From Salinicoccus sp. UBA3372 (GTDB lineage Bacteria; Bacillota; Bacilli; Staphylococcales; Salinicoccaceae), in NCBI GenBank assembly GCA_002360325.1, contig DEQG01000132.1, positions 22,363 to 28,403 on the forward strand: 6,041 nt of DNA, in the 5' to 3' direction. Positions 1 to 5,593 of the stretch are shown one piece after another. The notes under the pieces are model-generated. The model saw only the letters and a list, made by a program, of their open reading frames with translations. It was not told the origin of the DNA and ran no database searches. The position numbers and the translations under genes were made by a program. How positions within the stretch are numbered: position 1 is the stretch's first letter; each line of letters opens with the position of its first letter.

Positions 1-18
1 TCCTCTTAATATCCAGGA

Positions 19-39
19 TACTTCACCCTTTTTGAAGTA
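19..39. other. Small inverted repeat near the left window edge
   Basis: A perfect 7-bp inverted repeat, TACTTCA (19-25) and TGAAGTA (33-39), is separated by seven bases. No uninterrupted T-run follows it on either strand, so it is not a convincing terminator. On the + strand one frame is open from base 2 to a TAA at 38-40, which could be the last codons of a gene left of the window. On the minus strand the last seven bases (7-1) read AAGAGGA, which could be a ribosome site for a gene starting outside the window. Neither can be settled here. Confidence 0.25.
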
Positions 40-77
40 AAATTATCCTTTTGGTGGAGATGTTATGATAAGTTGAT

Positions 78-106
78 TTGACATATTATCCAATTCAATA
101 TACATT
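78..106 (+). promoter_or_regulatory. Sigma-A promoter for the tRNA-Val gene
   Basis: A perfect -35 box TTGACA lies at 78-83. After a 17-base spacer comes a -10-like TACATT at 101-106, matching four of six consensus bases. The predicted transcript would start near 113, about 16 bases before the mature tRNA 5' end, which fits a short leader removed by RNase P. An alternative -10, TATACA at 99-104, would have only a 15-base spacer. Confidence 0.6.
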
Positions 107-128
107 ATTAATTAGACATTCAAAACAC

Positions 129-200
129 GACTCCGTAGCTCAGCGGGAGAGCGCTTGCTTGACATGCAAGAGGTCGGTGGTTCGAAACCACTCGGAGTCA
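129..200 (+). tRNA. tRNA-Val, anticodon GAC
   Basis: A complete 72-nt cloverleaf. The acceptor stem is GACTCCG (129-135) with CGGAGTC (193-199), all seven pairs Watson-Crick. The D arm is GCTC/GAGC (138-141 with 149-152). The anticodon stem is CTTGC/GCAAG (154-158 with 166-170). The seven-base loop TTGACAT places GAC at 161-163, which reads GUC and GUU valine codons. The T arm has the loop TTCGAAA (181-187) and one G-U pair at its base. The discriminator is A200, which together with anticodon bases A and C fits valine identity. CCA is not encoded, since CTC follows A200, so the end must be added by nucleotidyltransferase. It stands alone with its own promoter and terminator, not in a tRNA cluster. 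Confidence 0.96.
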
Positions 201-217
201 CTCAAACTACAAATCAG

Positions 218-249
218 GATACGCCTATTCATCAGGCGTATCTTTTTTT
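218..249 (+). terminator. Intrinsic terminator of the tRNA-Val transcript
   Basis: A nine-base-pair stem pairs GATACGCCT (218-226) with AGGCGTATC (234-242) around a seven-base loop. A run of seven T follows immediately at 243-249. The orientation and distance (17 bases after the tRNA) assign it to the tRNA. In the minus direction the stem is not followed by a T-run, so it is not an obvious terminator for the gene remnant at 296-698. Confidence 0.9.
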
Positions 250-295
250 ATTTGCTCAAAAGCGCCGCCCATCACCCTATTCTTTCCTGTCATTG

Positions 296-698
296 CTATT
301 TCCAATTGTTCCTTGCAGCCGCTGCAGCCTGTTTCATCGCATCCGCTGGATTTTCGATCATTTCCCCGATAAGGCTTTCGTCTCCTTATCAATGATCAAT
401 TCAGTGCTGTTGACAGCAGTCTCATAACTCCATGTAGAAAATTTGGGGAAAGGAAATGTGATATTCAATGTGCCTGAAACTGCCAGTCCGCCTTTCGTCT
501 GAAAAGCACCGCCTGCAAATATGAATCCTGTTTTGCTGTCCATAAATGATACGGAACCGGCGTATGCTCCGGTGTTTTTATTACAGAAATATCTTCAAAC
601 TTACTTGCTAAATTAAAATCAGTACGTAATGATTTATTAGGAAAACCGTCTTTGATTTTCTCCTCTGATTCTCCTTCTTTTTTGGACTTTGTGTCGTT
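296..698 (-). pseudogene. Decayed coding region in three frames, unknown function
   Basis: On the minus strand, protein-like sequence continues from the membrane gene's stop codon (699-701) to a TAG at 296-298, but in three successive frames. Piece 1 (698-576) is in the same frame as the upstream gene: a charged, linker-like stretch, then NLASKFEDISVIK. Piece 2 (about 576-385) is beta-rich and glycine-rich, with GAYAGSVSFMDSKTGFIF, and then GGLAVSGTLNITFPFPKF. Piece 3 (about 385-299) ends in ENPADAMKQAAAAARNNWK. Adding one base in the A5 run at 575-579 joins pieces 1 and 2. Adding one base near 383-387 joins pieces 2 and 3. The restored tail would be about 134 residues. No ATG start with a ribosome site begins this part, so it was probably the C-terminal domain of the upstream protein, or a separate gene that has lost its start. 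I do not recognise the domain. Sequencing error in the homopolymer is an alternative for the first shift. Confidence 0.6.
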
Positions 699-1028
699 TT
701 AAATATCATTTTTATTATTTTCTTCAGAGAGCAATTGCTCTTTATCAGCCTGCCTGGCCTTCTTTTCTCTTTTTCTTTTACGGACATACATTACTGTGAA
801 TATCGTCACTCCGATGGATATCACCATCAGGAAGGCGGCATAGCCGACTAAAGGCTGCCAGCTCAGATCATCATGAAAATTCGGCAGAATAAACCCTGCA
901 AGCCCCATTAAAACAAACGACGCTGTCGGCATCAGCCACCAGAATTTCATTTTAAAAAACGGGATTAAAAAAGATAATATTATGACTAGAAGAATACTGT
1001 TCACATAAAACCATACATCCTGTATCAT
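699..1028 (-). CDS. Small three-helix membrane protein, unknown function
   Basis: A 109-residue protein when started at ATG 1028. An ATG at 1046 would add six residues, but the start at 1028 is better placed: AAGGGG (1041-1036) of the AAGGGGTGA ribosome site lies just upstream and would fall inside the longer reading frame. Three hydrophobic segments are visible, at about residues 7-26, 29-49 and 59-82. They are followed by a strongly basic cytoplasmic tail (RKRKREKKAR) and a charged, Asn/Glu-rich end. No signal-peptide cleavage site or enzymatic motif can be seen and I do not recognise the family. The stop codon (TAA, 699-701) is followed in the same frame by a similar charged stretch and then by the remnant at 296-698. 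This protein may therefore be the surviving N-terminal membrane anchor of a longer protein. It is transcribed divergently from pepF. Confidence 0.7.
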   Translation of the reverse strand: MIQDVWFYVNSILLVIILSFLIPFFKMKFWWLMPTASFVLMGLAGFILPNFHDDLSWQPLVGYAAFLMVISIGVTIFTVMYVRKRKREKKARQADKEQLLSEENNKNDI

Positions 1029-1054
1029 ACTCTCACCCCTTCTCATCTTTATAA

Positions 1055-1078
1055 TATCCCATTTAAATCTATTAAAAC
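1055..1078 (-). promoter_or_regulatory. Possible sigma-B-type promoter of the membrane protein gene
   Basis: Reading the minus strand, GTTTTA (1078-1073) is followed after 12 bases by GGGATA (1060-1055). This resembles the general-stress sigma-B pattern of Bacillus and Staphylococcus, GTTTAA then GGGTAT-like with 12-15 bases between. The box pair ends 26 bases before the ATG at 1028. A sigma-A -10 reading, TATTAT at 1056-1051, overlaps it but has no good -35 box. The match is imperfect and the call rests on pattern alone. Confidence 0.4.
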
Positions 1079-1118
1079 AGAATTTTTATAAATTAATGTG
1101 TTTTATCTGAATATTCAT

Positions 1119-1135
1119 GTATAATAATATTATAC
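1119..1135. promoter_or_regulatory. Palindrome over the probable pepF -10 box
   Basis: GTATAAT (1119-1125), three bases, then ATTATAC (1129-1135) form a perfect 7-3-7 inverted repeat. It contains a consensus -10 hexamer TATAAT (1120-1125) in the pepF direction, 45 bases before the pepF start codon. No good -35 hexamer lies 16-18 bases upstream. The dyad could be an operator for a dimeric repressor, or a chance AT-rich palindrome. A short hairpin TTCGG-TTT-CCGAA follows at 1136-1148 in the presumed leader. Confidence 0.4.
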
Positions 1136-1170
1136 TTCGGTTTCCGAAACTATAAAGGAGTGTCAAAGTA

Positions 1171-2976
1171 ATGGGAGAATTAAAATCAAGAGATGAAGTG
1201 GATGAAAAATATACATGGGATCTTACGCCGCTGTTCGAATCTGACGGTGCCTGCGAAACTGCAATTGAGGACTTCCAGAAAGCGGTGTCTGAATTTGCAT
1301 CAAAATATGAAGGCAGGCTGGATGATTTGGATACAGCGGCCGCTGCGATTGATGACATCAGACAGCTGGTGGAAAAACTCGTTCCCATCGGTACATATGC
1401 GAGTCTGAGGCTGTCTGCAGATCAAAGTGATGCAGAAGCCCAGAAACTGAGCACTAAAGTGAGTAATGCAAGCGCGAAATTCAGTACAGAAACAAGCTTT
1501 TTAAGAAGTGATCTGCTGGCTCAGGATGAATCATTTTTAAACTCGGTTAAAGAAAAGTATTCTGAGTTCGAAAATTTCATTGATGAACTGCTCCGCAACA
1601 AGCCGTATCAGCTGGATGCGAAAGTTGAAAAGGCACTGGCGGCATATTCCAACGTATTTAATGGTCCTTACGGCTTATATCAGAAGACAAAGCTGCTGGA
1701 TATAGACTTCGGCATGTTCGAAGCAAATGGTAAAGAGATACCGTTGTCCTATCTGTCTTACGAAGGAGAGCTTGAAAGCCACCAGGATACGGAAGTGCGC
1801 CGGAATGCCTACAAGAAATTTTACAGCAAGCTTAAGGAATATGAACATACCACCGCCGGCACTTATGATATCCATCTGAAAAAAGAAAAGACGACAGCAG
1901 ATTTAAGAGGATTTGATTCAGTCATAGACTACCTTCTCCACCCTCAGGAAGTGGACAGTGAATTGTATCACCGCCAGATCGACCTCATAATGAATGATCT
2001 TGCACCGCATATGAGAAAATATGCGAAATTGCTGAAAAAAGTGAACGGTCTGGATGAAATGCGTTACGAAGATCTCAAAATTTCTCTGGATCCTTCCAGT
2101 GAACCGGAAATAAGCGTCGAAGATTCCAGAAAATATATAACGGATGCTCTCAGTATCATGGGCGAAGATTATACAGATATGCTCAACCGCTCTTATGACG
2201 AAAGATGGATAGATTTTGTTCAGAATAAAGGGAAATCAACGGGTGCATTTTGTGCCAGCCCGTATGGTTCGCATCCATTTATACTGATTTCCTGGACATC
2301 ACTGATGACGGAAGTTTTCGTACTGGCACATGAACTCGGCCATGCAGGCCATTTTTATAATGCCAACCGTGAACAGAATGTATTTGATGCAAGAAGCTCG
2401 ATGTACTTTGTCGAAGCACCGAGTACAATGAATGAGATGCTGATGGCAAATCACCTTCTTGAAAACTCTGATGACCCTGAGTTCAAACGCTGGGTAATCA
2501 GTTCAATCATTTCAAGAACTTATTACCACAACTTTGTCACTCATCTGCTGGAGGCTGCATATCAGCGTGAAGTCTATAAGAAAGTAGACAACCATGAAAG
2601 CCTGAGCGCCAATGATTTGAACCAGTTGAAACGCAGTGTGATTGAAGAATTCTGGGGAGATGAAGTGGTCATTTCAGAAGATGCAGAACTGACATGGATG
2701 AGGCAGCCCCATTATTATATGGGATTATATCCTTACACTTATTCGGCCGGATTGACAATCGCAACACAGATGAGCAGGCGTGTACTGAATGAAGGACAGC
2801 CGGCAGTCGATGACTGGCTGAAAGTTTTAAAAGCAGGCGGAACAAAATCACCTGTTGAGCTTGCACAGATGGCCGGCATTGACATCACTACCGACCAGCC
2901 GTTGAAAGATACGATCGCCTACATTGGTGAACTGGTGGATGAGCTGGAGAAGCTGACTGAAGAAATTGAAGGATAA
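1171..2976 (+). CDS. pepF: Oligoendopeptidase F (M3 family zinc peptidase)
   Basis: A 601-residue cytoplasmic metallopeptidase that cleaves short oligopeptides, typical in length for PepF. The M3 signature is complete. HELGH at residues 387-391 supplies two zinc-binding histidines and the catalytic Glu388. FVEAPS follows, with Glu415 as the third zinc ligand, at the spacing seen in thimet oligopeptidase. The substrate-binding segment HYYMGLYPYTYSAG (514-527) has the conserved His and Tyr residues. The N-terminal helical region (about residues 1-200) opens with the family-typical YTWDLTPLF. There is no signal peptide, so the enzyme should act inside the cell on imported or proteolysis-derived peptides. 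The start is supported by AAAGGAG at 1154-1160, ten bases before the ATG. It is a single-gene unit, bounded by a divergent gene upstream and a strong terminator downstream. No lesion is seen. Confidence 0.95.
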   Translation: MGELKSRDEVDEKYTWDLTPLFESDGACETAIEDFQKAVSEFASKYEGRLDDLDTAAAAIDDIRQLVEKLVPIGTYASLRLSADQSDAEAQKLSTKVSNASAKFSTETSFLRSDLLAQDESFLNSVKEKYSEFENFIDELLRNKPYQLDAKVEKALAAYSNVFNGPYGLYQKTKLLDIDFGMFEANGKEIPLSYLSYEGELESHQDTEVRRNAYKKFYSKLKEYEHTTAGTYDIHLKKEKTTADLRGFDSVIDYLLHPQEVDSELYHRQIDLIMNDLAPHMRKYAKLLKKVNGLDEMRYEDLKISLDPSSEPEISVEDSRKYITDALSIMGEDYTDMLNRSYDERWIDFVQNKGKSTGAFCASPYGSHPFILISWTSLMTEVFVLAHELGHAGHFYNANREQNVFDARSSMYFVEAPSTMNEMLMANHLLENSDDPEFKRWVISSIISRTYYHNFVTHLLEAAYQREVYKKVDNHESLSANDLNQLKRSVIEEFWGDEVVISEDAELTWMRQPHYYMGLYPYTYSAGLTIATQMSRRVLNEGQPAVDDWLKVLKAGGTKSPVELAQMAGIDITTDQPLKDTIAYIGELVDELEKLTEEIEG

Positions 2977-2977
2977 C

Positions 2978-3022
2978 AATAATAGACATGCATGGCATTA
3001 TGTCGTGCATGTCTATTATTTT
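2978..3022 (+). terminator. Terminator of pepF with a 15-bp perfect stem
   Basis: The hairpin begins one base after the pepF stop codon. Bases 2978-2992 pair without mismatch with 3006-3020 around a 13-base loop, and the T-rich tail (TTTT at 3019-3022) overlaps the end of the stem. The core of the stem, GACATGCA/TGCATGTC, is fairly GC-rich while the foot is A/T, as usual for intrinsic terminators. The stem is unusually long and perfect for this window. Confidence 0.85.
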
Positions 3023-3043
3023 AAAATAAACTATCTCATTTAA

Positions 3044-3073
3044 TTGCTATCATACTCAAAATTGTGGTATTAT
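3044..3073 (+). promoter_or_regulatory. Extended -10 promoter of the efflux gene
   Basis: TTGCTA (3044-3049, four of six -35 consensus bases) is followed after 18 bases by TATTAT (3068-3073, five of six). The -10 is preceded by TG plus one base (TGG at 3065-3067), the extended -10 arrangement. Transcription would start near 3080, giving a leader of about 40 bases before the ATG at 3119. I found no clear operator palindrome around it. Confidence 0.6.
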
Positions 3074-3118
3074 CTCTCTTGTGTTTTAAAGGCTGCGCAA
3101 TATAAAGGAGATAAATAA

Positions 3119-4594
3119 ATGGATCATACTGAGAACTCTTGGAACTTGCCCAAAAAAGATAAGGCATTGATGATTGTCGCACTTTTGACAGGTGCATTCA
3201 TGGGTATTGTGAATGAAACTTTACTTGCAACAGCACTGCCCTCCATCCAGGCAGCATTCGGAATTACACAGGCAGAGGTTCAGTGGATGACCACTGCATT
3301 TTTAATGGCAAATGGTATCATGATACCTATTTCAGCATTTTTGATCGACCGCTTTTCCACCAGGGGTTTATTTTTGACCGCGATCGGATTATTTGGACTG
3401 GGGACAGCGATCGCTGCGACGGCGCAGATCTACCCTGTGCTTCTGCTCGCACGTATAGTACAGGCCTCAGGATCGGGTATTATGCTGCCGCTCTTAATGA
3501 CGGTACTGCTTGCAATCATTCCGGTCAATAAACGTGGCACAGCCATGGGTATGATTGGTATTGTCATCGCGTTCGGCCCTGCAATCGGCCCGACATTATC
3601 AGGATTTTTACTGGAGTTCTTTTCATGGCGCTCGCTGTTCATCATTGTACTGCCGATTGTCGCAGTCACGATGATTACAGCTTATCTGTTTCTTCATAAT
3701 GTAACGGACCTCAGAAAACCTAAAATTGATATAATATCCATCGTATTATCTTCTGTCGGTTTCGGTTCGTTCTTATATGGTTTCAGTATTGCTTCGAATG
3801 AAGGATGGACAAGCCCGGTTGTTCTGACCAGCTTGACTGCCGGAATAATAGTTATAGGATTATTCGTCTGGAGACAGCTTATTCTTGAAACGCCGATGCT
3901 CGAGTTCAGAGTGTTTAAATTTAAAATATTTACACTCGCAATCATCATTTCAATGACCGTAATGGTTTCATTGATCGGCGCAGAGACACTGCTGCCGCTG
4001 TTCATGCAGAATGTTCTTGAATTCACCCCGCTGGAGTCCGGTCTGATGCTGCTCCCCGGTGCGGTTGTCATCGGAATCATGTCGCCGATCACCGGCAGAC
4101 TTTATGACCGTTACGGGGCAAAGTGGCTTGCCTTGACGGGCCTTGGCATTGTGACGGTTACAACATTCATGTTTACGAATTTATCGCTGGACACAACTTT
4201 CACTTACCTGACTGTCATATATGCAATCCGGATGTTCGGTTTATCAATGGCGCTCATGCCGGTCATTACATCGGCACTGAACCAGCTGCCGCCGAAATGG
4301 TATTCACATGCTTCGGCGATGACGAATACGATGCAGCAAATTTCAGCAGCTATCGGTACCGCCATGCTCATCACGCTGGTCTCCATGGGAGCAAACCGTT
4401 TTATACACGGTGAAGATATGCCTCAGGAACTCGCTGAACGTGCCGCACAGGTTGTCGGCTTTGAATGGGCATTTATGGGAAGTACCCTCCTCGCCTTCAC
4501 CGCCTTCATACTGGCGATGTTCATGAAGCGGCCGAAAGAAGAAAAAGAGATTATCAGAAAACTGCATCTGGTTGAACCTGAACCGAAAAATTAA
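3119..4594 (+). CDS. DHA2-family multidrug efflux MFS transporter
   Basis: A 491-residue integral membrane protein of the drug:H+ antiporter-2 (EmrB/QacA-like, 14-helix) group, expected to export toxic compounds using the proton gradient. Family motifs are visible in order. VNETLLATALPSI (31-43) lies in helix 1, with Asn where many DHA2 members have Asp, as in the LmrB/MdeA subgroup. A loop 2-3 motif A follows (IDRFSTRGLF, 76-85). Helix 4 has Arg112 with a Gly-rich motif (112-125). The antiporter motif C, AFGPAIGPTLSGF, is at 151-163. A second motif A-like loop, GRLYDRYGAKW, is at 326-336. It ends in a charged cytoplasmic tail (about 470-491). The start is set by AAAGGAG at 3104-3110, eight bases before the ATG. 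The gene is monocistronic with its own promoter and terminator, and no regulator gene lies beside it. The substrate cannot be told from sequence; LmrB/MdeA-like drug export is the best guess. Confidence 0.92.
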   Translation: MDHTENSWNLPKKDKALMIVALLTGAFMGIVNETLLATALPSIQAAFGITQAEVQWMTTAFLMANGIMIPISAFLIDRFSTRGLFLTAIGLFGLGTAIAATAQIYPVLLLARIVQASGSGIMLPLLMTVLLAIIPVNKRGTAMGMIGIVIAFGPAIGPTLSGFLLEFFSWRSLFIIVLPIVAVTMITAYLFLHNVTDLRKPKIDIISIVLSSVGFGSFLYGFSIASNEGWTSPVVLTSLTAGIIVIGLFVWRQLILETPMLEFRVFKFKIFTLAIIISMTVMVSLIGAETLLPLFMQNVLEFTPLESGLMLLPGAVVIGIMSPITGRLYDRYGAKWLALTGLGIVTVTTFMFTNLSLDTTFTYLTVIYAIRMFGLSMALMPVITSALNQLPPKWYSHASAMTNTMQQISAAIGTAMLITLVSMGANRFIHGEDMPQELAERAAQVVGFEWAFMGSTLLAFTAFILAMFMKRPKEEKEIIRKLHLVEPEPKN

Positions 4595-4636
4595 AAAATC
4601 ACGTCCTGCATTTTTGCGGGACGTGTTTTCATTTTT
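4593..4636. terminator. Bidirectional terminator after the efflux gene
   Basis: An 11-pair stem joins 4600-4610 (CACGTCCTGCA) to 4615-4625 (TGCGGGACGTG), with one U-G pair and a TTTT loop. On the + strand it is followed by TTTT (4626-4629) and a further T5 (4632-4636), ending the efflux transcript. On the minus strand it is followed closely by T6 (complement of 4598-4593), so it could also back up the cvfB terminator from the opposite direction. Confidence 0.88.
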
Positions 4637-4656
4637 ACGGACAATAAAGAGCATAT

Positions 4657-4690
4657 AAAAACAAGGTATGACATCCAGTGCCATACCTTG
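4657..4690 (-). terminator. Terminator of the sirtuin-cvfB transcript
   Basis: On the minus strand CAAGGTATG (4690-4682) pairs with CATACCTTG (4670-4662), nine pairs around an 11-base loop, followed directly by five T (4661-4657). It lies 17 bases past the cvfB stop codon. Together with the efflux terminator it insulates two convergent genes within about 110 bases. Confidence 0.85.
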
Positions 4691-4707
4691 AGATCTCTCA
4701 TATACAA

Positions 4708-5571
4708 TTACTTCAAATATGTTCCGTCGTCATGCTGTTCGACTTTGCGTTCCTTCATCAGCCTGCCAAGGGCACGCTTGAACGAGCCTTTGGACATATT
4801 GAAAGCTTCTTTTATATCTTCCGGATCTGATTTGTCCGTCATAGGCATCATGCCATCGTTTTTTGTAATGTAATCCAGAATTTTCTCTGCGTCATCATCC
4901 ATTTTTTTATATGCCTGCTGTAAAAATGAGCCGTTGATCTCACCTTTGTCGTTTACACCGATTGCTCTGAATTTGACAAGTTCACCGAGTCTCGGTTCTT
5001 TTTCCCGTTCAGATTCATGGATGAAGACTTTCCGGCCGTCAGAGGTCAGAAGGAATGTTCCGACCCGGAGCAGGCGGTACGGTCTTGCTTCAAACCATTT
5101 GTTCCTGATTGTTTCAAATTCTTCCTGCGGAACAGGCGTGAAGCGTTCTGCGACTTCCTCTTCCGAAATCAGTTTGCCGAAGAGCTGGTTATCCGACTCT
5201 GCCCTCAACTGGGCATATACTTCGTCGCCCTCTTTTGGCCAAACATCTTTCACTTTGGGCAGATCCACCCAAGGTATGAGAATATCTCTCGGTGAGCCTA
5301 TATTAATGTAGGCTCCGTCTCTGTTCACTTCCACAACTTCCGCAAAACCGAATTTACCGACAGCCACCGGCGGAACAATCGGTGCCGCAAAAAGTTCGCC
5401 ACTTCTGTTCGGGTATATGAATGTACTGATTTCGTCGCCGATTTCATGCTCTTCTGTTGTCGCTGAAGCGTTCATGCGGATGAATGTATTATCATCATAT
5501 TTCAAATGATAGGTTGAACCTTCTTTTTTGATCACTTCTAAAAATTGTACTGTTCCTGATATGTTATCCAT
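4708..5571 (-). CDS. cvfB: CvfB-type S1 RNA-binding protein
   Basis: A 287-residue protein matching the CvfB/YitL family in length and architecture: three S1-type OB-fold domains and a C-terminal winged helix. The domains lie roughly at residues 1-65, 66-140, 150-218 and 225-287. The second S1 domain is the most canonical (GKFGFAEVVEVNRDGAYINI, then DILIPWVD at 96-103). The winged-helix part contains FNMSKGSFKRALGRLMKE (257-274), a likely recognition helix, and ends in the wing-like DDGTYLK. In Staphylococcus aureus CvfB binds RNA and affects production of secreted virulence factors through other regulators. Here a general RNA-linked regulatory role is inferred. The start is supported by AGGGG (5583-5579), seven bases before the ATG. 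It is second in a likely operon, 22 bases after the sirtuin stop, and no promoter is visible in that gap. Confidence 0.92.
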   Translation of the reverse strand: MDNISGTVQFLEVIKKEGSTYHLKYDDNTFIRMNASATTEEHEIGDEISTFIYPNRSGELFAAPIVPPVAVGKFGFAEVVEVNRDGAYINIGSPRDILIPWVDLPKVKDVWPKEGDEVYAQLRAESDNQLFGKLISEEEVAERFTPVPQEEFETIRNKWFEARPYRLLRVGTFLLTSDGRKVFIHESEREKEPRLGELVKFRAIGVNDKGEINGSFLQQAYKKMDDDAEKILDYITKNDGMMPMTDKSDPEDIKEAFNMSKGSFKRALGRLMKERKVEQHDDGTYLK

Positions 5572-5593
5572 AGTATGTCCCCTAAATAATTTG

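Noticed and set aside
178..249. Phage or island attachment site at the tRNA 3' end
   Set aside because: No second copy of the tRNA 3' sequence and no integrase gene are visible in the window.
78..427. Two overlapping + strand open frames (105 and 90 codons)
   Set aside because: Both run through the tRNA-Val gene and its terminator, lack ribosome sites and have no protein-like composition. The real coding signal at 296-427 is on the opposite strand.
568..585. Programmed -1 frameshift site in the A5 run of the remnant
   Set aside because: The zero-frame codons are ATA AAA ACA, which do not form an X XXY YYZ slippery heptamer. A second shift and an in-frame stop would also be needed, so decay or error is simpler.
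1119..1135. PerR/Fur-type box
   Set aside because: The half-sites resemble TATAAT/ATTATA, but the spacer is three bases instead of the single base of a PerR box, and aligning to 7-1-7 breaks the second half.
3694..4092. 132-codon open frame antisense to the efflux gene
   Set aside because: It is a shadow of the high-scoring MFS reading frame, with no ribosome site and no recognisable domain.
4934..5311. 125-codon + strand open frame opposite cvfB
   Set aside because: Ser/Arg/Pro-rich complement of the cvfB reading frame, without a start signal.
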